Below are positions 26,483 to 35,188 of a stretch of 64,000 nt of DNA, one piece after another. Source of the DNA: a bacterium (GTDB taxonomy: Bacteria > Bacteroidota > Ignavibacteria > SZUA-365). Positions within the stretch are counted from its first letter, which is position 1. Each line of letters opens with the position of its first letter. The stretch spans positions 124,001-188,000 of the forward strand of contig JAHLLD010000008.1 of assembly GCA_020444325.1 (NCBI GenBank). Reading direction: 5' to 3'. A model generated the notes under the pieces. The model saw nothing but the letters and a program-made list of their open reading frames with translations. It was not told the origin of the DNA and made no database searches. The position numbers and the translations under genes were made by a program.

Positions 26483-27141
26483 CAGGAATCCCGGGGTAAG
26501 CGTGACATGGGAGTATAATATTCGACAGCAACGTGATCCGGCTTCGTGATTTCCCGGATCAGTTCGTCGAGATGGTCTTCATGCTTCACAAAATCGATTT
26601 CCGTGGCGTTGACGATGAGCAGCGGACTCGATTTGTAGCGAAAGAAAAAATAATTGTAGGCGTCGTTCAGATCTGAAATGTATTTCCGTGACATGGCGCG
26701 CTCGAAGTCGCGCCCCCGAAGCCTGATATTCTGCATCAGGCGATCGACGCTTGACTGCAGGTAGACCACGAGGTCGGGCTTGGCCAGCGATTTTTCCATG
26801 TTCGCCGCAAGCATGTCATAGAGATGCAATTCGTCATCCTGCAGATTGAGATGGGCAAACACTTTGTCCTTCTCAAAAATATAATCGGTAATCAGATATT
26901 CGCTGAACAATTCCTGCTGCGCCAGTGTCTGCAGCTGCTTGAAGCGGGTGAGAAGGAAGAATAGCTGGGTCTGAAAAGCGTAGCGTTCAGGATTCTGGTA
27001 GAAGCGTTCGAGGAAAGGATTCTCCTCGAATTTTTCGAGGACGAGCTGTCCCCCCATCCTTTCATGCAGCAGGCGTGCGAGGCTGGTTTTTCCCGCCCCG
27101 ATCACTCCTTCGATAGCGATATATCGGACGTCTCGTTGCAT
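26482..27141 (-). CDS. Deoxynucleoside kinase
   Basis: Cytoplasmic salvage kinase that phosphorylates deoxynucleosides (dAK/dGK type). 219 residues. P-loop 'IAIEGVIGAGKTSLARLLHE', then 'ENPFLERFYQNPERYAFQTQ' (substrate region), 'YLITDYIFEKDKVFA' (conserved DRS/DYx-like region) and the lid 'IRLRGRDFERAMSRKYI'. Length and motifs fit the bacterial dNK family; base preference cannot be read. It is preceded 16 bp upstream by folK and coupled to the small membrane gene downstream. Confidence 0.93.
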   Translation of the reverse strand: MQRDVRYIAIEGVIGAGKTSLARLLHERMGGQLVLEKFEENPFLERFYQNPERYAFQTQLFFLLTRFKQLQTLAQQELFSEYLITDYIFEKDKVFAHLNLQDDELHLYDMLAANMEKSLAKPDLVVYLQSSVDRLMQNIRLRGRDFERAMSRKYISDLNDAYNYFFFRYKSSPLLIVNATEIDFVKHEDHLDELIREITKPDHVAVEYYTPMSRLPRDS

Positions 27142-27157
27142 GCTGTTTCCGTTTAGG

Positions 27158-27679
27158 TCAACCCGTTGTGGTCAGGATGTCGCCGGTGTTTCTGATCTCT
27201 CCGCCGTCTTTACACAGCCGGGCGAGCTCATCAATACTCCGATGCTCGACGGGATGCCGGAGCGTGCCGGCGATTTCCCGAAGAGGTTCGAGAACGAAAT
27301 TCCGCTGCGCGAGAAACGGGTGGGGAATGGAGAGGTCCCCTTCGTCGAGAACGCTGTCCGCGTAAAGCAGAATATCAATGTCAATGATACGCGGCCCGTT
27401 CTTGCGCGTCGAAACGCGTCCCATACGAAGCTCGATATCCTTTACTGCTCTGAGCAGCTCGGCCGGTGCAAGCGTGGTGCGAATTTCCGCCGCTGCGTTG
27501 TAGAAGGGGTCCTGGTCGGGTTCGCCCCAGGGCTCCGTTTCATAAATGCTGGACGCCTGTTCGATCTCGGTACCTTCGAGCTGTGCGATCAGCGTCAGCG
27601 CCAGTCGCAGGTAGCCCTTGCGATCGCCGATATTCGATCCGAGACCGAGAAAGACCCTTGTGGGGTCAGCGATGCTCAT
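27158..27679 (-). CDS. folK: HPPK, 6-hydroxymethyl-dihydropterin pyrophosphokinase
   Basis: Folate biosynthesis: transfers pyrophosphate from ATP to 6-hydroxymethyl-7,8-dihydropterin. 173 residues. ATG 27679 was chosen because the conserved N-terminus follows at once ('VFLGLGSNIGDRKGYL'); longer in-frame sequence to 27784 is folB antisense-frame residue. 'YETEPWGEPDQDPFYNAAAE' and 'GPRIIDIDILLYAD', followed by 'IPHPFLAQRNFVLEPLREIA', are the family signatures. Its start overlaps the folB 3' end by 14 bp, so the two successive steps are co-expressed. Confidence 0.96.
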   Translation of the reverse strand: MSIADPTRVFLGLGSNIGDRKGYLRLALTLIAQLEGTEIEQASSIYETEPWGEPDQDPFYNAAAEIRTTLAPAELLRAVKDIELRMGRVSTRKNGPRIIDIDILLYADSVLDEGDLSIPHPFLAQRNFVLEPLREIAGTLRHPVEHRSIDELARLCKDGGEIRNTGDILTTTG

Positions 27680-28034
27680 TGACTTCAATTTCCACGCAAT
27701 CAATGACGCCTTTGATGGGAACGCCGGGTTTGCGTACGCGCACCACGACGCCGCGAACTTCCACGAATTCCGCAAGGATGGCATCCGCGATGCGTTTCCC
27801 GACGGTCTCTATCAATTTATGCGTCTGTTTCGTGACAATGTCTTCGATCAGATTGTATACAGCCTCGTAATTCACCGTGCGTTCGAGGCTGTCACTTTCC
27901 GCCGCGGAAGTAATGTCTGTTTCCATGTCCACATCGATGTGGAAGCGTCCCCCGAGGTGGCGCTCCTCATGGTGATTGCCATGGTAGCCGTAAAACACTG
28001 CGTTGTGAAGCCGTATGAAGTGCTTCTTTTCCAT
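27666..28034 (-). CDS. folB: Dihydroneopterin aldolase
   Basis: Folate biosynthesis: cleaves dihydroneopterin to 6-hydroxymethyl-dihydropterin and glycolaldehyde, the substrate of FolK. 122 residues, full length. Visible family segments are 'IRLHNAVFYGYHGNHHEE', 'LERTVNYEAVYNLIEDIV' with the substrate-binding Tyr/Glu, 'HKLIETVGKRIADAIL' and 'VRVRKPGVPIKGVIDCVEIE'. Lies 39 bp after gltX and overlaps folK. Confidence 0.95.
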   Translation of the reverse strand: MEKKHFIRLHNAVFYGYHGNHHEERHLGGRFHIDVDMETDITSAAESDSLERTVNYEAVYNLIEDIVTKQTHKLIETVGKRIADAILAEFVEVRGVVVRVRKPGVPIKGVIDCVEIEVNEHR

Positions 28035-28073
28035 TATCTCAAACTACTGTATTGACGTATCACAGGCAAACAA

Positions 28074-29498
28074 TCAGGGGGCAGGGACATGGATTTGCTC
28101 CAACGCCCGGTGCAGCCGCCGCAGGCAGGTTTCACGTCCCAGCACTTCCATCATATCGAACAGACTCGGTGATGCCGTGCTGCCGGTCAGGGCGAGGCGG
28201 ATGGGGTGAATGAGCTTTCCTGCCCCCATCTCGAGTTCCTCGGCATGGGCCCGGATGAGTTCTTCAAGTGCCGCGGCAGTGAATGCGCATTCTTCGAGTT
28301 TCGGAAGCAGGGAAGTGAGGGTGGCCGGAGTGTCGGCTTTCCACCGTTTGCTCACACCGGCTTCGTCGTATTCTTCCGGATCGCGGTAAAAATACATGCC
28401 GTTCGTGAAGAAGTCCGGCAGCAATGCCATGCGCTCTTTCATCAGCGGGACAATGGGAGTGAAATCCTCACGCGCGACGTCGTCGAGCGAATCAGGGCGG
28501 TGACGCAGAATGCGATCGAGCAGTTCCCTGTCGTTGAGCAGGCGAATGTGCTGTCCGTTCATCCACATCAGTTTCTCTTCGTCAAAGACGGAGCTTTTCT
28601 TGAGCACGCGGCGGATATCGAAGGCTTCCACCAGTTCTTCGCGTGAGAGCACTTCGCGATCGTCACCGGGCGACCAACCGAGAAGGGCCAGGAAATTGAA
28701 CATGGCTTCGGGAAGGTAGCCGCGCTGCTGAAATTCCCCGACGGAGGTGGCGCCATGCCGTTTCGACAGCCGCTTTTTATCCCCGCCAAGTATCAGGGGG
28801 AGATGGCCGAACTGCGGGGTCTCATAATCCAGTGCGTGATACAGCATCACCTGCTTCGGCGTGTTGGAAAGATGGTCGTCGCCGCGCAGCACATGCGTGA
28901 TCCCCATGTCATGGTCGTCGACCACGACCGCGACCATATATGTCGGCGAACCGTCCGAACGAAGCAGCACGAAATCGTCGATTTCCTCGTTGCTGAAAGA
29001 GGTTTCGTCATGGACGATGTCATTGAACACCGTGCGGCCGTCAGGGACGTGGAAACGCAGTACTTTCGGGGTCCCGGAGGCTTCCTTTTCCGCACGCTCT
29101 TCCGGCGTAAGATGTCGGCAATGTCCGTCATACAGGAACGCGCCGCCCGCGGCTTCCGCAGCCGCACGCTTCGCGTCAAGATCTTCGCTGCTGCAATAGC
29201 ACCAGTACGCCCGGTTTTCCGCGAGCAGTCGGAGGCATTCTTCCCGATGGCGTTCGGCACGGGTGGACTGCAGCACGGGTTCCTCATCCCATTCAACGCC
29301 CAGCCAGTGCAATCCCCCGAGAATTTCCCGCGTCATTTCCTCGCTGCTCCGCTGCCGGTCTGTGTCCTCGATGCGCAGGAGAAAACGTCCCCCGGCACTG
29401 CGGGCGAACAGCCAGTTGAAAATTGCGGTGCGCGCGCCGCCCACATGCAGATAGCCAGTGGGACTCGGTGCGAAACGGACGGTCATACGTGGTGTCAT
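28074..29498 (-). CDS. gltX: Glutamyl-tRNA synthetase
   Basis: Class I synthetase charging tRNA-Glu. 474 residues. HIGH-type motif 'APSPTGYLHVGGARTAIFNW', KMSKS-type motif 'DKKRLSKRHGATSV', and the all-helical C-terminal anticodon domain. Cysteine and histidine residues near 'YWCYCSSEDL' and 'YDGHCRHLTPEE' fit the zinc-binding insertion found in many GluRS. ATG 29498 is the longest start; ATG 29486 (MTVRFAPSPTG) is equally plausible, and neither has a clear Shine-Dalgarno. The 188-bp upstream gap contains three phased 17-bp palindromes. Confidence 0.95.
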   Translation of the reverse strand: MTPRMTVRFAPSPTGYLHVGGARTAIFNWLFARSAGGRFLLRIEDTDRQRSSEEMTREILGGLHWLGVEWDEEPVLQSTRAERHREECLRLLAENRAYWCYCSSEDLDAKRAAAEAAGGAFLYDGHCRHLTPEERAEKEASGTPKVLRFHVPDGRTVFNDIVHDETSFSNEEIDDFVLLRSDGSPTYMVAVVVDDHDMGITHVLRGDDHLSNTPKQVMLYHALDYETPQFGHLPLILGGDKKRLSKRHGATSVGEFQQRGYLPEAMFNFLALLGWSPGDDREVLSREELVEAFDIRRVLKKSSVFDEEKLMWMNGQHIRLLNDRELLDRILRHRPDSLDDVAREDFTPIVPLMKERMALLPDFFTNGMYFYRDPEEYDEAGVSKRWKADTPATLTSLLPKLEECAFTAAALEELIRAHAEELEMGAGKLIHPIRLALTGSTASPSLFDMMEVLGRETCLRRLHRALEQIHVPAP

Positions 29499-29584
29499 GA
29501 ATATTGTGTCTTTGATGATGTGATTGTCAGTGCTGGCGCCATTCGAGCTTCCAGGACGCCTCTACGAGGCTGTGCCATACGAAT

Positions 29585-29667
29585 TATGCAGTTTCTGCAT
29601 AAACCGGCGCCGTGAATTATGCAGTTTCTGCATATTGTGCCGCCCAAAAATATGCAGTTTGTGCATA
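29585..29667. promoter_or_regulatory. Three 17-bp palindromes at exact 33-bp spacing
   Basis: TATGCAGTTTCTGCATA at 29585-29601 and 29618-29634, and TATGCAGTTTGTGCATA at 29651-29667. Arms TATGCAG/CTGCATA flank a 3-base spacer. Only the 17-bp sites (plus a few flanking A/T) are conserved; the 16-bp spacers differ. The 33-bp spacing equals about three helical turns, so all three sites face the same side of the DNA. The nearest site lies 86 bp upstream of gltX. Likely operators for an unidentified dimeric regulator; a fourth copy is at 48140. Confidence 0.7.
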
Positions 29668-29686
29668 TTCCGTCCTTACGGAGCGT

Positions 29687-30376
29687 TCAATGTGACCGCG
29701 GCAGTTCTGAAGGGGAGCGCCCCGCCGTCCCGCGCCAGGCCGCACGCAGGATGAGGGAGAACACCAGAAGGGCCAGCGCACTCCAGAGCACACCCCAGAC
29801 AATGGCGGGAATTCCTGTCATGCCAGCGAGTATGCTGGCGTCGGTCACCCGATCCTGCAGCGTGAGCAAGTCCTCCTTGACATCGACGAGCGCGTAGAGG
29901 CAGCTCATGGCGCCGAGGTATTGTACGGTCAGCTGAAGCCAGCGTTCAGGCAGCCAGCGTGCCGCGGCGAGCAATGCGCTCCCTGCCAGCAGGGTAAAAA
30001 TAAGACCGAAGGCATTACGGACAAAGAAGGCGGCTATGAGCAGCAGGGCGGCGCCTGTGACGATGCTGACAGCGACGGCGCTGCCCCGACGCAGGCTGAG
30101 GAGGAAAATGCTGCCGCCGAGCAGCATGCTGCCGAGATATCCACTCGATACCACGAGCCAGGGCCATCCACCCTGGGTGACCGCCATGCCGCCGATGCGC
30201 GCGTCAATCACGATATGGTCGACACTTCCGCCGGTCAGGATTGCGGCAAGGGCATGGCTGCATTCATGGAGAACCACGACGAAGAGCTTGACCGGAATGA
30301 GGATGATGGAGTCCCAGAACACGATCGACAGCACAAGCAGCGCGAGAATGCCAATAAGCTGCTTCCGCGGATTCAT
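29687..30376 (-). CDS. M50B-like membrane metalloprotease family protein
   Basis: 229-residue polytopic inner-membrane protein. 'VVVLHECSHALAAILTGG' holds the HExxH zinc-protease motif inside a membrane segment, followed by 'GGWPWLVVSSGYLGSMLLGG', as in the M50B-like peptidase family. Several further membrane helices follow. The ATG at 30376 forms a TGATG overlap with the polA stop, so the two are co-translated; an in-frame TTG at 30379 is less likely. A second acidic ligand typical of M50 site-2 proteases was not confidently placed, so activity is inferred. Confidence 0.82.
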   Translation of the reverse strand: MNPRKQLIGILALLVLSIVFWDSIILIPVKLFVVVLHECSHALAAILTGGSVDHIVIDARIGGMAVTQGGWPWLVVSSGYLGSMLLGGSIFLLSLRRGSAVAVSIVTGAALLLIAAFFVRNAFGLIFTLLAGSALLAAARWLPERWLQLTVQYLGAMSCLYALVDVKEDLLTLQDRVTDASILAGMTGIPAIVWGVLWSALALLVFSLILRAAWRGTAGRSPSELPRSH

Positions 30377-33075
30377 CAATGTGCCTCCAGCCAGGTCGTT
30401 CCCGTGCCTGCTTCGACGTCGATGGGCACGCGGAGGTCGAGCGCGTTGCGCATCAGGTCTACCACGAGGGTGCGGACTTCCTCGACTTCTGCCTCCGGGA
30501 CTTCAAACACCAGTTCGTCATGCACCTGCATGATCATAGTGCTCATGAGTTCACGTCTGCGCATTTCTGCTTCGATATTGATCATGGCAATTTTAATCAT
30601 GTCGGCTGCACTGCCCTGGATGGGGGCGTTGATGGCGGTGCGCTCGGCGAACATGCGCACGTTCCGGTTTTTCGCGTTGATGTCAGGGATGTAGCGTCGG
30701 CGTCCCCGCATCGTCTCCACGTAGCCGTGCTCCTTTGCGAAGCCGATGGTGCTGGCGATGTAGTCGTTGATACGTGGGTACTTCTCGAAATAGCGGTCGA
30801 TCAGTTCCTTTGCATCGTTGTTGTCGATACCCAGGCGCTGTGCCAGTCCGAAGGCACTGATCCCGTAAAGAATCCCGAAATTCGTAGTTTTTGCCATGCG
30901 GCGCTGGTCGGGAGTGACATCCCCGGCGGAGACATCGAAAAGACGCATAGCCGTGCTGCTGTGGATGTCCTCGCCGCTGGCAAAGGCCTCGATCATGTGT
31001 TCATCGCCGGAAATCTCCGCGGCCAGCCGCAGCTCAATCTGGGAGTAATCTGCGGAAAGCAGAACCGCGCCGCTGTCTTCGGCGACGAAGGCCCTGCGGA
31101 TTTCGCGGCCCGCCTCAGTGCGGATAGGGATATTCTGCAGGTTGGGGTCGGTGGAACTGAGCCTGCCCGTCGCGGCCACGGCCTGATTGTAGGAGGTATG
31201 CACGCGGCCCGTTTCGGGATGGATCAGGCGGGGCAGGGCATCGACGTAGGTGGATTTCAGCTTCGTCAGCTGCCGGTACTGCAGAATCTGCTCAATGATC
31301 GGATGCGTGCCGAGCAGGGATTCGAGGACGGACACATCGGTGGAATATCCCGTCTTGGTTTTCTTCCGTGCCGGAAGATTCAGCTCCTCAAAAAGAACCT
31401 GCCCGAGCTGTTTCGTGGAATTGATATTGAACTCCTCACCGGCCATCGAGTGAATTTCGCCGGTTGCATGTTCAATCTGTCCTTCCATCTCTGAAGAAAT
31501 GTCCTCCAGTATCGCCGTATCGATTTTCACACCGCGATGTTCCATGCGGGTGAGGACATGGACGAGGGGAAACTCGATCTCGTCAAGCAGCTTTTCCTGT
31601 CCCGTTTCCTGAATCTCTCCGCGCAGCGCGGCTGCAAGCTGCAGCGTAATATCCGCATCTTCGGTGGCGTACGGCGCCACATCTTCGAGCGGGATGTCGG
31701 CCATGGATTTCTGATCCTTACCCTTCCCGATCAGCGTCGTGATGGATACGGGCCGGTACTGCAGATGCTGCAGCGCCAGGGCGTCCATGGAATGATCCCC
31801 TTCCGGACGATGGATGTACGCGGCGAGCATGGTGTCGTACAGCGGCTGCATGCTTTCGACACCGTATTTGCGCAGCACGAGGAGGTCAAATTTCAGGTTC
31901 TGTCCGATGACCGTCTGCGTGCCGCTGAACAGAGGGCGCACGGCCTCGAGTACTTCGTCACGACTGAGCTCAGCGTTGACCGGGACATACCAGCCGTGAT
32001 GGGGACGCACGGAAAAGGAGAGTCCGACCAGCTCCGACAGCATCGGATTGGTGCCACTGGTTTCCGTATCGAAACAGAACTCATCGGCGGCCGCAATCTC
32101 CTTCACCATCGCCTGCAGGGCGCCGGTATCCGTCACCGTGATGTATTCATGCTCCACGCTTTCGATATCCCGCAGGCCGATACTCCCACCTGCGCTTTCG
32201 CCGTCGCTTTCCTCATCGAGTCTGTCGAGGAATCGTTTGAGCTCCAGTTCCGTGTACAGTTCACGCAGCCGCGCACTGTCCTTCACCGTAAAGCGCAGAT
32301 CCATGGGATCGACCTCGACAGGGACATCGATATCGATTGTCACGAGTTCGCGGGAGAGCATGGCCTCTTCCTGCTGCTCGGAGAGCTTCTTGTGCACGCC
32401 TTTTTTCGTCACTTCGTCGAGGCGCTCGTAGAGGGCCGGAATGGAGCCGAACTGCTGCACGAGGGGAATCGCGGTTTTCTCACCGATGCCCCGAACGCCC
32501 GGAATGTTGTCAGACTGGTCGCCCATGAGTCCGAGGACGTCTATCACCTGCTCTGGCGCAACACCAAACTTTTCCTTCACGCCTGCGATATCGATGATGT
32601 CATAGCTGTCCCCCGCCTTTCCCGGTTTGTAAAGCACAATATTCTCTGTCACCAGCTGCATGAAATCCTTGTCCGGCGTCACCAGGCAGCAGAACAGTTT
32701 TTCCTTCTCGGCCCGGCGCGCGAGTGTGCCGATGATGTCATCCGCTTCGTAACCCGGCATTTCGAGCACGGGAATCTGGTACGCTTCGACAACCTGTTTG
32801 AGGTAGGGGAGCTGCTCTACCATGTCATCAGGCATTTTCTCCCGCGTGGCCTTGTATTCCGGATAGCGTTTGTGACGGAAGGTCGGTGCGGCGGTGTCGA
32901 AGGCGACGGCGATGTGCTCCGGCTTCTCGTCGGTCAGGATTTTCTCCAGCGTGCTGACGAACCCGTAGATCGCGCTGGTGTTCATTCCCTTCGAATTTAT
33001 CAGGGGACGATTGATGAACGCGAAATACGCACGGTAGGCGATGGCCATGCCATCAAGTATGAAGAAGCGTTCCAT
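30376..33075 (-). CDS. polA: DNA polymerase I
   Basis: Repair and Okazaki-fragment-processing polymerase. 899 residues. ATG 33075 was chosen because the conserved N-terminus follows ('MERFFILDGMAIAYRAYFAF'); the frame is open about 50 residues further upstream without family similarity. Domains: 5'-3' exonuclease (1-290, 'PEYKATREKMPDDMVEQL', 'GYEADDIIGTLA', 'MGDQSDNIPGVRGIGEKTA'), 3'-5' proofreading exonuclease (about 310-490, with 'FCFDTETSGTNPML' and 'YATEDADITLQL', so the acidic residues are intact), and polymerase ('SADYSQIELRLAAEISGDE', 'KTTNFGILYGISAFGLAQRL', 'MIMQVHDELVFEVPE'). Confidence 0.97.
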   Translation of the reverse strand: MERFFILDGMAIAYRAYFAFINRPLINSKGMNTSAIYGFVSTLEKILTDEKPEHIAVAFDTAAPTFRHKRYPEYKATREKMPDDMVEQLPYLKQVVEAYQIPVLEMPGYEADDIIGTLARRAEKEKLFCCLVTPDKDFMQLVTENIVLYKPGKAGDSYDIIDIAGVKEKFGVAPEQVIDVLGLMGDQSDNIPGVRGIGEKTAIPLVQQFGSIPALYERLDEVTKKGVHKKLSEQQEEAMLSRELVTIDIDVPVEVDPMDLRFTVKDSARLRELYTELELKRFLDRLDEESDGESAGGSIGLRDIESVEHEYITVTDTGALQAMVKEIAAADEFCFDTETSGTNPMLSELVGLSFSVRPHHGWYVPVNAELSRDEVLEAVRPLFSGTQTVIGQNLKFDLLVLRKYGVESMQPLYDTMLAAYIHRPEGDHSMDALALQHLQYRPVSITTLIGKGKDQKSMADIPLEDVAPYATEDADITLQLAAALRGEIQETGQEKLLDEIEFPLVHVLTRMEHRGVKIDTAILEDISSEMEGQIEHATGEIHSMAGEEFNINSTKQLGQVLFEELNLPARKKTKTGYSTDVSVLESLLGTHPIIEQILQYRQLTKLKSTYVDALPRLIHPETGRVHTSYNQAVAATGRLSSTDPNLQNIPIRTEAGREIRRAFVAEDSGAVLLSADYSQIELRLAAEISGDEHMIEAFASGEDIHSSTAMRLFDVSAGDVTPDQRRMAKTTNFGILYGISAFGLAQRLGIDNNDAKELIDRYFEKYPRINDYIASTIGFAKEHGYVETMRGRRRYIPDINAKNRNVRMFAERTAINAPIQGSAADMIKIAMINIEAEMRRRELMSTMIMQVHDELVFEVPEAEVEEVRTLVVDLMRNALDLRVPIDVEAGTGTTWLEAH

Positions 33076-33239
33076 GATCTCTCTGTAACGATGAGGTGAA
33101 ACATGAATAATACTGAATGCGGGCGCAATAATGAAGGAGCGCTCCATGATCACCGTGCCTGCTGGCGGCGGCGGGATGCACGCATCCGGTTCACAGGGAT
33201 GGGCTTCCGTTTCGCACAAAATCAAAGTAATTTCCAGTC

Positions 33240-33947
33240 ATGAAGCTTTTGCGAAGTATACTGCTTCCCGGCCTCCTGCTGTTGATCGGAGTGCGCAGCA
33301 CACCTGCACAGAGTGCGGAGGAATGGCTGTATTTCCCTGCTGCCGGTGCGGCAGGGGAGCTGCGTGGTGCTGTCGGACTCCGCATGCTTACACTGCCGCA
33401 GGATGTCGTCGAGGAGGAAATCAACAAGGCGCCGTCGCTCGACGTACGCGGGACGCTTGGACTGTCGCATGGTGTGGATCTCACAGGGGAGGCGATTCTG
33501 CAGTATGTGACCAATCAGTTTCGCCTCGGTGCCCGGTGGTCCTGCGATCTCGGTGTCGTTTCGGCTGCGGCGGGGTACGATGTCGCGCTCTGGTTCGGTT
33601 TCGTGGATTTCGAAGGCTTCGATAACCGGGCAAACGGCTGGACGCACTACCCGTATATCTCTGTGGGACGCCGTACAGGTGACATCGGGGTGACGGTACG
33701 CGGTGAGGCAATCTGGCTGCAGGCAGTGCGCAGTTTTGCCGGTGACAATGAGGTGCGGAATACGGGCAACCGTCTCGCCGGCCTGGCCGCCACGGCCATA
33801 CTCGAACAACCGTTTTGGAAAAACACCCACGCCCTGCTCGGTGTCCGGCTGGCATGGACAGATTTCCATTACCAGTCCTGGTTCGCCTTCTCCACATTCA
33901 AGCGAAAACTCCTGTATTCTGAACTGATTTTCGGCATTCTTCTGTGA
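33240..33947 (+). CDS. Predicted outer-membrane beta-barrel protein
   Basis: 235 residues, function unknown. Signal peptide MKLLRSILLPGLLLLIGVRS, cleavage near TPAQS. The mature part shows repeated beta-strands ('AGAAGELRGAVGLRML', 'LDVRGTLGLSHGVDLTGEA', 'FRLGARWSCDLGVVSAAAGY', 'ALLGVRLAWTDFHYQSWF') and ends with aromatic/hydrophobic residues 'YSELIFGILL'. It overlaps the start of the GDPD lipoprotein gene by GTGA, and a second barrel gene follows that one, so three envelope proteins are made from one message. Confidence 0.72.
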   Translation: MKLLRSILLPGLLLLIGVRSTPAQSAEEWLYFPAAGAAGELRGAVGLRMLTLPQDVVEEEINKAPSLDVRGTLGLSHGVDLTGEAILQYVTNQFRLGARWSCDLGVVSAAAGYDVALWFGFVDFEGFDNRANGWTHYPYISVGRRTGDIGVTVRGEAIWLQAVRSFAGDNEVRNTGNRLAGLAATAILEQPFWKNTHALLGVRLAWTDFHYQSWFAFSTFKRKLLYSELIFGILL

Positions 33948-35188
33948 TACGCTCCCTGCTGATCATACTGGCATCCTGCTGTCTGCTCTCCTGTACGGAG
34001 GATGCGGAATCCGTCATCATCCCTGACTTCGATCCTTCAGGCAGCCTGGCGGGAATGACGCGCCTGAGCGAAGCGACCATGATGGCCATGGAAGGCGTGT
34101 ATGCCGTGACGGACGGGGAACAATTTCTCGGGGATGAGATTGTGCTGAAATATGGCGGCGGGGGACTGTCGGTATTCACCGGTCGCGATGCCACGTACTG
34201 CTTCCTGGAAAGCGGGGCTGTCGATTCCACACTTACCCTTGCAGGATACTGGCGCAGGCTGGTCAACACCGAAACTGGTGTTCTGCAGCTCACCATAGCA
34301 CCGGAACAGGGAGGCGGTATGCTGCAGAGAGGACAGCGACCCCGACAGGGGCAGGTGGTGGCCCGTGGGCAGTTTAACACGAGTAGCGGACAGAGTGGAC
34401 GCGACATCACGCTTGTCTGGCAGCGTCCCGTACATGAGGAAAGCACCCCCTTTCTCATCCTCGCGCACCGGGCCGGAGGACGGAATTCGGACCTGCTTCC
34501 GGCATCGGAAAACTCGGCGGAACTCGTGCGCCTCGCGGAACGCTTCGGCGCAAACGGTGTGGAAATCGACGTGCAGCTTACCAGCGACGGCGTACCCGTC
34601 ATTTATCACGATGAAAAACTCAATCTGCGTCTCACGCAGAAATCCGGTCTCGTCGGGGCCATCAGCGACTATACGATAGCGCAGCTCGAAACCTTTGTGC
34701 GGCTGCGGAACGGCGAGCGCATACCCACGCTCAAGCGGATGCTCGCCACGATACTGCGTCAGACGGATCTGCGTTTTGTCTGGCTGGACAGCAAACCCTC
34801 GGTCCCACTGTCACTGCTTCGCGAGATACAGAAGAGTTATGCCGACAGCGCCCGGATATTCGGACGTGACCTGACCATCGTGATAGGACTGCCTGATGAC
34901 GACAAAGTGCAGGAGCTGCTCAGGCTGACGGATTACGCCGAGGCGGATGTGCTCTGTGAGCTCAGCCTGGATCTCGTACGGCAGACACAGGCGGAGTTCT
35001 GGGCGCCGCGATGGACGTTGGGGACACAGAATGCAGCGGTGCAGGAGATGCAGGGGGAAGGAAGAAAGGTCCTGGTATGGACACTGGACGATGCGAAATT
35101 TATTGAAGCATATCTGCGGGATGGGAATTTCAACGGGATGCTGACAAATTATCCTTCCCTCGTCGCATATTATTACTACAGGCAATGA
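33944..35188 (+). CDS. Glycerophosphodiester phosphodiesterase-family lipoprotein
   Basis: 414 residues; hydrolysis of glycerophosphodiesters to glycerol-3-phosphate and alcohol is the family activity. GTG start overlapping the previous stop. Lipoprotein signal 'MIRSLLIILASCCLLSC' with lipid-attachment Cys17. An unrecognised N-terminal domain, probably beta-rich (about 35-165), precedes the GDPD barrel, which has 'LILAHRAGGRNSD' (His175, Arg176), 'ENSAELVRLAERFGANGVEIDVQ' split around Glu189 and Glu207/Asp209, and 'GVPVIYHDEKLNL' (His222). The C-terminal 'LVWTLDDAKF' and 'GMLTNYP' also fit the family. Flanked by two barrel proteins in one probable operon. Confidence 0.9.
   Translation: MIRSLLIILASCCLLSCTEDAESVIIPDFDPSGSLAGMTRLSEATMMAMEGVYAVTDGEQFLGDEIVLKYGGGGLSVFTGRDATYCFLESGAVDSTLTLAGYWRRLVNTETGVLQLTIAPEQGGGMLQRGQRPRQGQVVARGQFNTSSGQSGRDITLVWQRPVHEESTPFLILAHRAGGRNSDLLPASENSAELVRLAERFGANGVEIDVQLTSDGVPVIYHDEKLNLRLTQKSGLVGAISDYTIAQLETFVRLRNGERIPTLKRMLATILRQTDLRFVWLDSKPSVPLSLLREIQKSYADSARIFGRDLTIVIGLPDDDKVQELLRLTDYAEADVLCELSLDLVRQTQAEFWAPRWTLGTQNAAVQEMQGEGRKVLVWTLDDAKFIEAYLRDGNFNGMLTNYPSLVAYYYYRQ

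Noticed and set aside
29585-29667. Minimal CRISPR-like array
   Set aside because: Repeats are 17 bp with 16-bp spacers, only three units, strongly palindromic, with no cas genes; operator sites explain it better.
29524-29754. Cys-rich peptide frame with LCSFCI repeated every 11 residues
   Set aside because: The 11-residue period is simply the 33-bp palindrome spacing; only the 17-bp palindromes are conserved, and the frame runs antisense into the M50B gene.
31537-33099. 520-codon antisense frame in polA
   Set aside because: polA is complete and conserved on the minus strand; the plus frame is a codon-bias shadow.
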